Program-made: the position numbers and the translations under genes
Shown: positions 34,481 to 45,250 of the stretch, piece by piece
How the letters are laid out: each line of letters opens with the position of its first letter
How positions within the stretch are numbered: position 1 is the stretch's first letter
Assembly: GCA_947184155.2 (NCBI GenBank)
Contig: CAMXCT020003757.1
Span: forward strand, 1-64,000
DNA: 64,000 nt
DNA from: Cladocopium goreaui
Taxonomy: Eukaryota > Sar > Dinophyceae > Suessiales > Symbiodiniaceae
Direction: 5' to 3'
Notes under the pieces: model-generated
The model's input: the letters and a program-made list of their open reading frames with translations, nothing else
Databases searched by the model: none
What the model was told of the DNA's origin: nothing

Positions 34481-35651
34481 GGATGACATTGGAAAATGGT
34501 GATGCTGCGATGCTCAATTTCTCACCATCTCAAATGCCACTTTTGTCTATTACCTCATGGCTCATAAAAAGGGGGGGGCTTCCAATATCAGTCATGCAAT
34601 TTTGGCATCAGTAATTTTGTGCCACTGGGCCACATGTTTTTCAAGAATCCACCCCCGAAATCTGAATAAAAAGATCCATTCTGGAGATCCATAAACTCAT
34701 CCAAGTTTCAACGTCTATTACAGAATATTTCAAATTGAATCAAATATATTAAAACATATTAAAACCATAGTCAAGTATTCCGATTCATTAAGATAATTCG
34801 ATTTGTGGCCAATACATGTTGAATACCCGTGGTATAGTCCGGTATAGTTATACGTATATTTAAATTGTATGTGTATATGTATCATAATGTATCAGTTCAT
34901 ATCAATGATATTTATAAATATAAAAGATATTCACCATGACCATATTTATAGATATTGTTACTATTTGATAATTTAGTATCATAATATCTATACATACTGT
35001 GGATGGAAGAAATCCTGCTACCTTGGATATCCTTAGATGGTTGCAAACCCTATAAATAATGGGATACATGGGATATTTTTCCACCATCAACTGCAGGATT
35101 TCTATGGAATCTTCTTCCATCCACAGTATGTCATTCTTCCAGATGTTTCCACCTCTGATCTCTGAGGCCATCTCTCTGTCGCATCTCTGGCGTCGGTGGC
35201 TGGGCCGTCGGCGGCGCCAGAGGCGTGGCCAGGCGCCGCGCGTCGCGGGCGTCGCGGGCGTCGCGCTGGAGCTGCAAACCGAGGCCTTTTTCGCTTAGGG
35301 AATCCTTGGTTCATGGGGAAATGAGGCGATGTCTGAAAGGGAAATGAAGGGGAACTTCTGAGAAAAACTCTGGCAGATGGAGATGAATCGGAGATAAATG
35401 AGATTATGATAGATTATGAGATTGTTCATCTCAGTTTCTGGCGACTTGGAGCTCAAAGAATCGAAAGAAAATGAAATCCAGGGGGAAGTTGTACTGAATC
35501 TGGGAGGCCTCATATCTCCTATGATCTATGGAATATGTGCACACTCATGTTTTAGAACACCCCACAGCTGTGGTTCATCAGCAACATCAGCACCCAAAGA
35601 TTCTACAAAGATTCTTAAAGATCCCAAAGAAAACTTTGTCGCCTTGAAAAC

Positions 35652-35735
35652 TCTAAGTCCAGCTTCGATAGCAACCAGCTGCTCATCAATGTCGTGGATG
35701 GCACCCAGGGACCTACTGATGCCACGCTGCATCTC
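35652..35735 (-). CDS. Candidate exon, unknown gene (helical)
   Basis: An 84-base minus-strand exon, phase 0 at both ends: acceptor TCTTCAG|GAG, 28 codons opening EMQRGISRSLGAIHDIDEQ, then an AGA|GTTTTC donor. The heptad-like spacing suggests a helix. Other protein-like pieces lie upstream at about 36060-35990 (NLPMAAAHVL), at 37494-37438 after a CTACAG|GCG acceptor (MTSITDWRDFYKQRA) and at about 37690-37580. They may be the same gene. No family is recognised. Confidence 0.4.
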
Positions 35736-35739
35736 CTGA

Positions 35740-37989
35740 AGACGTGGAGCAAAGCCGAGTTTGGAATCTCAATAAGGGGTTCATAGCCTCGTCATAGACC
35801 GCAGATCTGAATGTAACAAAATACAACAAGTTCTTGCAGAGATTGTTGGCAGATGTTGGCAATTGATCATATCGGTTGGTACGCATTTTTTTCTGGTGGA
35901 GCAGGTTCTTTCAGCTTTCATCCACTGCGGTGATTCATACCCAGTAAGCTGTCCTTATCATCGCATAAAACCTTCGCAACGGCATCAGCCAAAACGTGTG
36001 CTGCTGCCATGGGAAGGTTGTGCGAACTCTCCGCAAGCTCAGCAAATGTCACGCATTAGTTCACAATGTTCACAATGTTCACATAACACAACAGTTCTAA
36101 TCTGATTCTAATGGGCTGACCAGATATGACCAGATTCTACTGCTGCTGATCTGCCTTGGGATGCACTTTGACCAGACCTGCTGGATGGTCACTTCTTGCC
36201 GCCATTCGCTGTCATCGCTGGTCTAAGAATGCCCAGCGCAAAGGCAGAAAACACGATGTGAGATCCGAACCATGTGACATCATGTGACATCACAGCAACA
36301 TCGTCGATCCCATGACATGTGATAACTTGGCGCCCACAGTGTGCGCGCAGCGCGGCGTCCACAGTGGGACTCCCTTGAAATGTCCATTTTCAGCGGCCAG
36401 ACTGTGCACGTGAAGCTGCAAACCTGCTGTGTAAGCTTCTGAGATTCTGAAAGCTGAGCGGTCTGCGATGTCTGCGTGGCGCTATAATTATTGTACGGGA
36501 GACCTTCGAAAGTCGTCGAAATATATCGCTGCTGCTCCGGATGGAAATGGATGAAAATTGATGAAAACGAATGGAATCAGCATGCAAAAATTGGATAGAA
36601 TACCCCAGCCCTTCAGTGTCTAGAGGAACAGAGACTTGCAAAACTCACTTCCATCCTAAGCATTCAAAACCATGTGAAACTGAGCTCCTTTTCGCGAGCT
36701 ACCAGTGAAACTTCTCCAGATTCAAACACAATCCGGAGATACTTTTGAAGTTCGTGCAGAACAGATCTGACTGGATCAAGCAGAACAAAGCCTCTTTCAA
36801 ATTTAGAAACTTGAGTACTGAGGTACGGTAGATACTAGGCGTCAACTGTATTTTTGGAATCATTTGGTAACAGTAAAATGTGCACCGCATGCATTTGCTT
36901 TGGTTCCAAAGCAGAAACATGGTGCGCAATTCATGCTTCACTCGAACATAGTGGGACACTCCGATGCTCACATGATGTGTTGGCCCAACACGCCGGTTTT
37001 TCTATCACAGCCACTATCATCATAAAATATCATAAATAAAATGTCAGGATGCCAGAAATTTTCGGAAGTCGCCAAGTGAGTCGGTGAGCAAAATAGCAAA
37101 TTCGGGACCTGCTTCTCTTTCCTTCGATTTTCTTTGAGTTTGGGGGACGCGACTTTCTCATTGTTTTTGGCAAGGAAAGACACGCAGCCTACAACGAAAC
37201 GCTTCGCCCTGCAGCCACTTAGGACCCAAGCCTGACAAAATGGCATATATCAGACATATCAGATATATCAGGATCCCTTTCTCCGAGTTACAACAGTTGA
37301 ATCTCCAAAAACAATGGAAATCAAACTATATCAAACTATAGTGGACTCAGTGGACATATCTTCCCCATTTTTCCACCAACCAAACGATTGCCAACATCTG
37401 TTGCGACAATCTCGACAATCTCAGGTTGGTACAATTCCTGGGCACGTTGCTTGTAGAAATCTCTCCAATCCGTGATGCTGGTCATTTCCTTCGCCTGTAG
37501 CAGCTATAGGCATTTCAGCATGCTGAGAACATCAGCACATTTCATCACATTTCATATCTGAACATTTCTGAGGGATGCACCTTCTTGTCCTTCTTGTCCA
37601 CTAGTGCTGGCCTTGAAGTTCCATTGGTTTCACCGTCCGTTTCAAAAACCTTCGGATTTGAAATACGGGCGAATCCAAATGACTCAAAATTAGGCATCCA
37701 AGAAACATGAAGGTTTGATAATGTTTGATACCAAAAATTCACCCAAACGTTGTCCGGTTTGAAAATCTCAAGTTATCCAATGGCTGAAAACCAGGTCCAG
37801 TGGCTCAAAACCCGGCTACATGTCCTCAGCTTTGGACAGTTGAGGCGCCGAAGCCACACCCGTGAGCTTGGAGGAGCTGCAACCGTCCTGGGCCAGCGCA
37901 GCAACTGCCACCTACACCGGACCGTTTTAAAGGCATCACAGGCTTGCGACTTACACCAACATGGTATGTTAGAGCCTTCTGCGCTGCAA
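35740..37989. other. Mostly intron-like sequence left of the satellite
   Basis: AT-rich with short tandem repeats (TCAAACTATA near 37322, ATATCAG near 37240-37270). Apart from the exon candidates noted for 35652-35735, I see no gene, RNA gene or element. Confidence 0.5.
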
Positions 37990-40900
37990 TCAGCAGGGTA
38001 GGGGCCAACATGAGGCATCTTGGGGCTGTAGGTTGGGAACCTAGAGCAGAGTTGGGGCCAACATGAGGCATCTTGGGGCTGTAGGTTGGGAACCTACAGC
38101 AGAGTTGGGGCCAACATGAGGCATTCTTGGGGCTGTAGGTTGGGAACCTACAGCAGAGTTGGGGCCAACATGAGGCATCTTGGGGCTGTAGGTTGGGAAC
38201 CTACAGCAGAGTTGGGGCCAACATGAGGCATCTTGGGGCTGTAGGTTGGGAACCTACAGCAGAGTCGGGGCCAACATGAGGCATCTTGGGGCTGTAGGTT
38301 GGGAAACCTACAGCAAAGTTGGTGCCAACATGAGGCATCTTGGGGCTGTAGGTTGGGAACCTACAGCAGAGTTGGGGCCAACATGAGGCATCTTGGGGCT
38401 GTAGGTTGGGAACCTACAGCAGAGTTGGGGCCAACATGAGGCATCTTGGGGCTGTAGGTTGGGAACCTACAGCAGAGTTGGGGCCAACATGAGGCATCTT
38501 GGGGTGTAGGTTGGGAACCTACAGCAGAGTTGGGGCCAACATGAGGCATCTTGGGGGTGTAGGTTGGCCTACAGCAGAGTTGGGCATCTTGGGGCTGTAG
38601 GTTGGGAACCCACAGCAGAGTTGGGAACCTACAGCAGGGTAGGGGCCAACATGAGGCATCTTGGGGCTGTAGGTTGGGAACCCACAGCAGAGTTGGGGCC
38701 AACATGAGGCATCTTGGGGCTGTAGGTTGGGAACCTACAGCAGGGTAGGTGCCAACATGAGGCATCTTGGGGCTGTAGGTTGGGAACCTACAGCAGAGTT
38801 GGGGCCAACACGAGGCATCTTGGGGCTGTAGGTTGGGAAACCTACAGCAAAGTTGGTGCCAACATGAGGCATCTTGGGGCTGTAGGTTGCGAACCTACAG
38901 CAGGGTAGGGGCCAACATGAGGCATCTTGGGGCTGTAGGTTGGGAACCTACAGCAGAGTTGGGGCCAACATGAGGCATCTTGGGGCTGTAGGTTGGGAAC
39001 CTACAGCAGAGTTGGGGCCAACATGAGGCATCTTGGGCGTGTAGGTTGGGAACCTACAGCAGGGTAGGGGCCAACATGAGGCATCTTGGGGCTGTAGGTT
39101 GGGAACCCACAGCAGAGTTGGGGCCAACATGAGGCATCTTGGGGGTGTAGGTTGGGAACCTACAGCAGGGTAGGGGCCAACATGAGGCATCTTGGGGCTG
39201 TAGGTTGGCCTACAGCAGAGTTGGGGGCGAACATGAGGCATCTTGGGGGTGTAGGTTGGGAACCTACAGCAGAGTTGGGGCCAACATGAGGCATCTTGGG
39301 GCTGTAGGTTGGGAACCTACAGCAGAGTTGGGGCCAACATGAGGCATCTTGGGGGTGTAGGTTGGGAACCTACAGCAGAGTTGGGGCCAACATGAGGCAT
39401 CTTGGGGTGCAGGTTGGGAACCTACAGCAGAGTTGGGGCCAACATGAGGCATCTTGGGGCTGTAGGTTGGGAACCTACAGCAGAGTTGGGGCCAACATGA
39501 GGCATCTTGGGGGTGTAGGTTGGGAACCTACAGCAGAGTTGGGGCCAACATGAGGCATCTTGGGGCTGTAGGTTGGGAACCTACAGCAGAGTTGGGGCCA
39601 ACATGAGGCATCTTGGGGGTGTAGGTTGGGAACCTACAGCAGAGTTGGGGCCAACATGAGGCATCTTGGGGTGCAGGTTGGGAACCTACAGCAGAGTTGG
39701 GGCCAACATGAGGCATCTTGGGGCTGTAGGTTGGGAACCTACAGCAGAGTTGGGGCCAACATGAGGCATCTTGGGGGTGTAGATTGGGAACCTACAGCAG
39801 AGTTGGGGCCAACATGAGGCATCTTGGGGCTGTAGGTTGGGAACCTACAGCAGAGTTGGGGCCAACATGGGAGCATTTTGCATAGTTGGTGCCAACATGA
39901 GGCATCTTGGTGCTGTAGGTTGGGAACCTACAGCAGAGTTGGGGCCAACATGAGGCATCTTGGGGGTGTAGGTTGGGAACCTACAGCAGAGTTGGGGCCA
40001 ACATGAGGCATCTTGGGGCTGTAGGTTGGGAACCTACAGCAGAGTTGGGGCCAACATGTGGCATCTTGGGGCTGTAGGTTGGGAACCTACAGCAGGGTAG
40101 GTGCCAACATGAGGCATCTTGCGGGTGCCAACATGAGGCATCTTGGGGCTGTAGGTTGGGAACCTACAGCAGAGTTGGGGCCAACATGAGGCATCTTGGG
40201 GCTGTAGGTTGGGAAACCTACAGCAGAGCTGGTGCCAACATGAGGCATCTTGGGGCTGTAGGTTGGGAACCTACAGCAGAGTTGGGGCCAACATGAGGCA
40301 TCTTGGGGGTGTAGGTTGGGAACCTATAGCAGAGTTGGGGCCAACATGAGGCATCTTGGGGCTGTAGGTTGGGAGCTTTTAGCAGAGTTGGGGCCAACAT
40401 GAGGCATCTTAGGGCTGTAGGTTGGGAACTTTTAGCAGAGTTGGGGCCAACATGAGGCATCTTGGGGCTGTAGGTTGGGAACCTACAGCAGAGTTGGGGC
40501 CAACATGAGGCATCTTGGGGCTGTAGGTTGGGAGCTTTTAGCAGAGTTGGGCCAACATGAGGCATCTTGGGGCTGTAGGTTGGGAAGCTACAGCAGAGTT
40601 GGGGCCAACATGAGGCATGTTGGTGGTGTAGGTTGGGAACCTACAGCAGGGTAGTGGCCAACATGAGGCATCTTGGGGCTGTAGGTTGGGAACCTACAGC
40701 AGAGTTGGGGGCCAACATGAGGCATCTTGGGGCTGTAGGTTGGCCTACAGCAGAGTTGGGGGCGAACATGAGGCATCTTGGGGGTGTAGGTTGGGAACCT
40801 ACAGCAGAGTTGGGGCCAACATGAGGCATCTTGGGGCTGTAGGTTGGGAACCTACAGCAGAGTTGGGGCCAACATGAGGCATCTTGGGGCTGTAGGTTGG

Positions 40901-43117
40901 GAACTTTTAGCAAAGTTGGGGCCAACATGAGGCATCTTGGGGCTGTAGGTTGGGAACCTACAGCAGAGTTGGGGCCAACATGAGGCATCTTGGGGCTGTA
41001 GGTTGGGAACCTACAGCAGAGTTGGGGCCAACATGAGGCATCTTGGGGGTGTAGGTTGGGAACCTACAGCAGGGTAGGGGCCAACATGAGGCATCTTGGG
41101 GCTGTAGGTTGGGAATCTACAGCAGGGTAGGGGCCAACATAAGGCATCTTGGGGCTGTAGGTTGGGAACCTGCAGCAGAGTTGGTGCCAACATGAGGCAT
41201 CTTGGGGCTGTAGGTTGGGAACCTACAGCAGAGTTGGGGCCAACATGAGGCATCTTGGGGGTGTAGGTTGGGAACCTACAGCAGGGTAGGGGCCAACATG
41301 AGGCATCTTGGGGCTGTAGGTTGGGAGCGAAAGCAGAGGTGGGTGGCCAACATGAGGCATCTGGGGCTGTAGGTTGGGAACCTACAGCAGTGGGGGCCAA
41401 CATGAGCATTTGGGGGTGTATGTTGGGAACCTACAGAAGAGTTGGGCCAACATGAGGCATCTTTGGGGGTGTAGGCTGGCCTACAGCAGATTGGGGGGAA
41501 CATGAGGCATCTTGGGGGGTGTAGGTGGGAACCCACTACAGCAGAGTTGGGGCCAACATGTGGCATCTTGGGGCTGTAGAGTTGGAACATACAGCAGGGT
41601 AGGTGCCACATGAGGCATCTTGGGGGTGTAGGTTGGGGAACCTACAGCAGAGTGGGGCCAAACATGAGCATCTTGGTGGTGTAGGTTGGGACCTACAGCA
41701 GGGTAAGGTGCACAACATGAGGCATATTGGGGCGTAGGTTGGGAACCTACAGCAGGTGGGCCCAACATGAGGCATCTTGGGGACGTGTACGGTTGGGAAC
41801 CTACAGCAGAGTTGGGGCCAAACATGAGGCATCTTGGGGCTGTAGGTTGGGAACCTACAGCAGAGTTGGGGCCAACATGAGGCATCTTGGGGGTGTAGGT
41901 TGGGAACCTACAGCAGAGTTGGGGCCAACATGAGGCATCTTGGGGGTGTAGGTTGGGAACCTACAGCAGAGTTGGGGCCAACATGAGGCATCTTGGGGCT
42001 GTAGGTTGGGAGCTTTTAGCAGAGTTGGGGCCAACATGAGGCATCTTGGGGCTGTAGGTTGGGAACCTACAGCAGAGTTGGGGCCAACATGAGGCATCTT
42101 GGGTGTAGGTTGGGAACCTACAGCAGAGTTGGGGCCAACATGTAGGTTGGGAACCTACAGCAGAGTTGGGGCCAACATGAGGCATCTTGTGGCTGTAGGT
42201 TGGGAGCTTTACGCAGAGTTGGGGGCCAACATGAGGCATCTTGGGGCTGTAGGTTGGGAACTTTTAGCAGAGTTGGGGCCAACATGAGGCATCTTGGGGC
42301 TGTAGGTTGGGAACTTTTAGCAGAGTTGGGGCCAACATGAGGCATCCTGGGGCTGTAGGTTGGGAACTTTTAGCAGAGTTGGGGCCAACATGAGGCATCT
42401 TGGGGCTGTAGGTTGGGAGCTTTTAGCAGAGTTGGGGCCAACATGAGGCATCTTGGGGCTGTAGGTTGGGAACCTACAGCAGAGTTGGGGCCAACATGAG
42501 GCATCTTGGGGGTGTAGATTGGGAACGTTTAGCAGAGTTGGGGCCAACATGAGGCATCTTGGGGCTGTAGGTTGGGAACTTTTAGCAGGAGCTTTTAGCA
42601 GAGTTGGGGCCAACATGAGGCATCTTGGGGCTGTAAGTTGGGAACTTTTAGCAGAGTCGGGGCCAACATGAAGCATCTTGGGGCTGTAGGTTGAGAACTT
42701 TTAGCAGAGTTGGGGCCAACATGAGGCATCTTGGGGCTGTAGGTTGGGAACTTTTAGCAGAGTTGGGGCCAACATGAGGCATCTTGGGGCTGTAGGTTGG
42801 GAACTTTTAGCAGAGTTGGGGCCAACATGAGGCATCTTGGGGCTGTAGGTTGGGAACTTTTAGCAGAGTTGGGGCCAACATGAGGCATCTTGGGGCTGTA
42901 GGTTGGGAACTTTTAGCAGAGTTGGGGCCAACATGAGGCATCTTGGGGCTGTAAGTTGGGAACTTTTAGCAGAGTTGGGGCCAACATGAGGCATCTTGGG
43001 GCTGTAGGTTGGGAACTTTTAGCAGAGTTGGGGCCAACATGAGGCATCTTGGGGCTGTAGGTTGGGAACTTTTAGCAGAGTTGGGGCCAACATGAGGCAT
43101 CTTGGGGCTGTAGGTGG
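37990..43117. repeat. 53-bp hairpin satellite, about 96 copies
   Basis: The unit reads GAGGCATCTTGGG, then GCTGTAGGTT-GGG-AACCTACAGC, then AGAGTTGGGGCCAACAT. Its middle is a perfect 10-bp inverted repeat around a GGG loop. A second unit type replaces the right arm with AACTTTTAGC and so cannot fold; it is scattered at 40.37-40.9 kb and dominates from about 42.2 kb to the right end. Other variants (GGGTGTAGG, GGGTAGG) are interspersed, and 41.3-41.8 kb is ragged with many small indels. All three minus frames are open over long stretches because 53 is not a multiple of three and the unit lacks minus-strand stops. None is a gene. Confidence 0.96.
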
Positions 43118-43881
43118 GCAATTTGCAGCACTACTTCACGGACTGAGTCGCTTCTGTTCCAGCCACAGCCAGGGACTGCAGAGGCAACTGAGTGCCGGAC
43201 CGCCTCCTGGCATTGCTGAGTTTATCAGGATTCCCAGGATGTCCAGGTGATTTTCCACTTCACATCGATACATCAACGATTTTCCCATGTGACCCCTGCC
43301 TTGGTCCGTTTGGACGGAGCCTTAGGTCATCAGCGGATATGATGTGGTGGATATGGTTGATATGATGGGTTCACATGGCTTAAGGGTATCCAATGTATAT
43401 CCAAATATATCCCAGATTATATCAAACTATAATAATAAAATGCTTCGATGTCAACATGAACAAAAAATACGTAAATACACATTACCATAGGGGAATTCAC
43501 CATTGTATCAACAACAAACCTCCAGTGAAACATCGCTAACAGACATCTTTTTTGTCCGCACATTTCTGGGAAGTCATTGAAGGTCGCTGGTGGCCTTAAT
43601 GGTAATGAATCTCCTCGAGAATCATGTCTGCTTCCTCCCCATTGAGAACCCAAGAACCATGATTATAACTTATGACCCATTTATAAATACTATAAATACT
43701 CCAAATACTATAAACACAAGAAATGCCTCCATTATATATATATATATTATGATATACCCCTTTGATATGCCAAGCAGCTGCTGCAGGCAGCATCGACGTC
43801 GAGCCGGACTTGCTGAACTGACAAATGGCATGTTCGCCCCAAGACATAACCCCAACCCACCGCCGTTTTGTTGTATTAAAC
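43118..43881. other. Unassigned sequence right of the satellite
   Basis: A plus-strand open stretch at 43115-43250 ends at a GTCCAG|GTGATT donor-like site and might be an exon; it has no recognised family. The rest is AT-rich. Confidence 0.4.
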
Positions 43882-43989
43882 CTGATTGGTGGTTTCAACA
43901 CCTCTGAAAAATATGATTTCGTCAGTTCGGATGATGACTATTCCCAATATATGGAAACATAACGAATCATGTTCCAAACCACCAACCAA
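43882..43989. mobile_element. Small inverted-repeat element, family 1, copy 1
   Basis: A 108-base element with ends CTGATTGGTGGTTTCAA and the reverse complement of it (TTCCAAACCACCAACCA). The inside shares CACCTCTGAAAAATATG, TTCGTCAGTT and TTCCCAATATATGGAAA with the copies at 55306 and 57981. It codes for nothing, as expected of a MITE-like or introner-like element. Confidence 0.75.
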
Positions 43990-44349
43990 GAAACTTATTA
44001 AACAGTGAAATGCTGTGCGGTGTGTTACCTCTTGGCTGTGATCTCCGCATCAAATCATCCAGTCTGTTTGATATGAGGGCGAAGGGCCAGTGCCTCGCCT
44101 TAGGCTTGGGAGCCCGTCTTCTTTGTTGCGTCCTGGGCAGAAGTCGGGTAGAAAATGCATCCGAAAGTTGGGACAAGCCATCATGATTATCATGATCAGC
44201 ATGGCAAATAAAATTTCATGGTTTTTGTGGAACGATTTCGTACAGAGATTTGGATGGGATTTTGCAGTATGAGCATCATCCATCATCATCCGGCATACCC
44301 TGCAACTCAGCAGCAACTCAGCAATCGGAGATTGGATGACATCTGAGCT

Positions 44350-44461
44350 ACCCTCTGGTAAACTAACGTAACTATGGAAAATCACCATTTTTAATGGGAA
44401 AATCCACTATTTCTATGGCCATTTTCAATAGCAAACTGTTAAATTACCATTACCAGAGGGT
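44350..44461. mobile_element. MITE-like element, family 2, copy 1, with 9-bp target duplication
   Basis: A 112-base element with perfect 12-bp terminal inverted repeats (ACCCTCTGGTAA / TTACCAGAGGGT). It is flanked by ATCTGAGCT on both sides (44341-44349 and 44462-44470), a 9-bp direct repeat that looks like a target-site duplication. A third ATCTGAGCT follows directly on the right. Its inside is non-coding. Confidence 0.8.
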
Positions 44462-44766
44462 ATCTGAGCTATCTGAGCTATCGACAAGCGCCAAACATCG
44501 CCATTTCTCGTGGTCGAATGCAGCTCCCTGAGCAGACGGCGTCTCGCAGACACCTTCTGGTCCTATGAAATCACCTGGTCACAGACATTCCTTGGGGGTT
44601 TTCGGCCTTTTTTCGGCCTTATCTCTTATTTATCTTATTTGATCAGCACTCACAAAAAACAGAAAACCTGATTGATGAATATTGATGACACGTATTACAC
44701 ATGAGATCACATGAGTCTATGATCAATGATGCCATCAATGATGCTATCAACAAAAAGAACATCCAC

Positions 44767-45250
44767 CTGGACGACCAATGGGCCCACCTCTTCATGCCTC
44801 TTCCGACGTAGGCCAATTGGGTTCTCCTGGGCCTCCTCGGTGACCTTGCCAAATGCAAGGAATAGACCTCGGTTCGCGATATTTCGCGATAGAAACACCA
44901 TAAAACATATGAAATACATATTATGAAACTTATTGAGATTTTGAGCGCCAAGTAGGATAAGTAGGAAGATGTAGGAAGGAACCAATTTGAGCAGTGCAAT
45001 CTATATTTCTTGACCATATAGATCATATAGCTAGAAATGATGGACTGCCAAGCGAAATCGTGAAGCCATGGACTGAGAAATACAACAAAAAAAGGCGGAA
45101 CTGATATGCAGTGATATGCACCTCTTAGTTGAAGTGCAAGCCCAGGTGCCACAGCCACGTTGGGCTGAAAGTAGGGACTCACCTCATTGATACCAACATT
45201 TCCAGCAACAAATATCCACAGCCTGGGCACGCCTTGCGTCACCAACATCA
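44767..45250 (-). CDS. Candidate exons, unknown gene
   Basis: The lower exon (44867-44767) has an ACCGAG|GTC acceptor, then 33 codons with LFLAFGKVTEEAQENPIG, and a CCAG|GTGGAT donor; its phase is consistent. The upper piece, about 45250-45125, reads GVPRLWIFVAGNVGINE followed by a consensus GAG|GTGAGT donor, or by further open sequence (PNVAVAPGLALQL). Both are on the same strand as the recognised genes. Minus-strand protein-like pieces at 44.05-44.13 and 43.79-43.85 kb may be later exons. No family is recognised. Confidence 0.45.

Noticed and set aside
38361..42676. Series of 60-134 codon open frames with GPNSAVGSQP-type repeats
   Set aside because: They come from the 53-bp satellite, whose unit has no minus-strand stop in any phase; their starts and ends follow unit variants, not gene borders.
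37990..43117. CRISPR-like array of regular palindromic repeats
   Set aside because: The whole 53-bp unit repeats without unique spacers, there are no cas genes, and the surroundings are eukaryotic.
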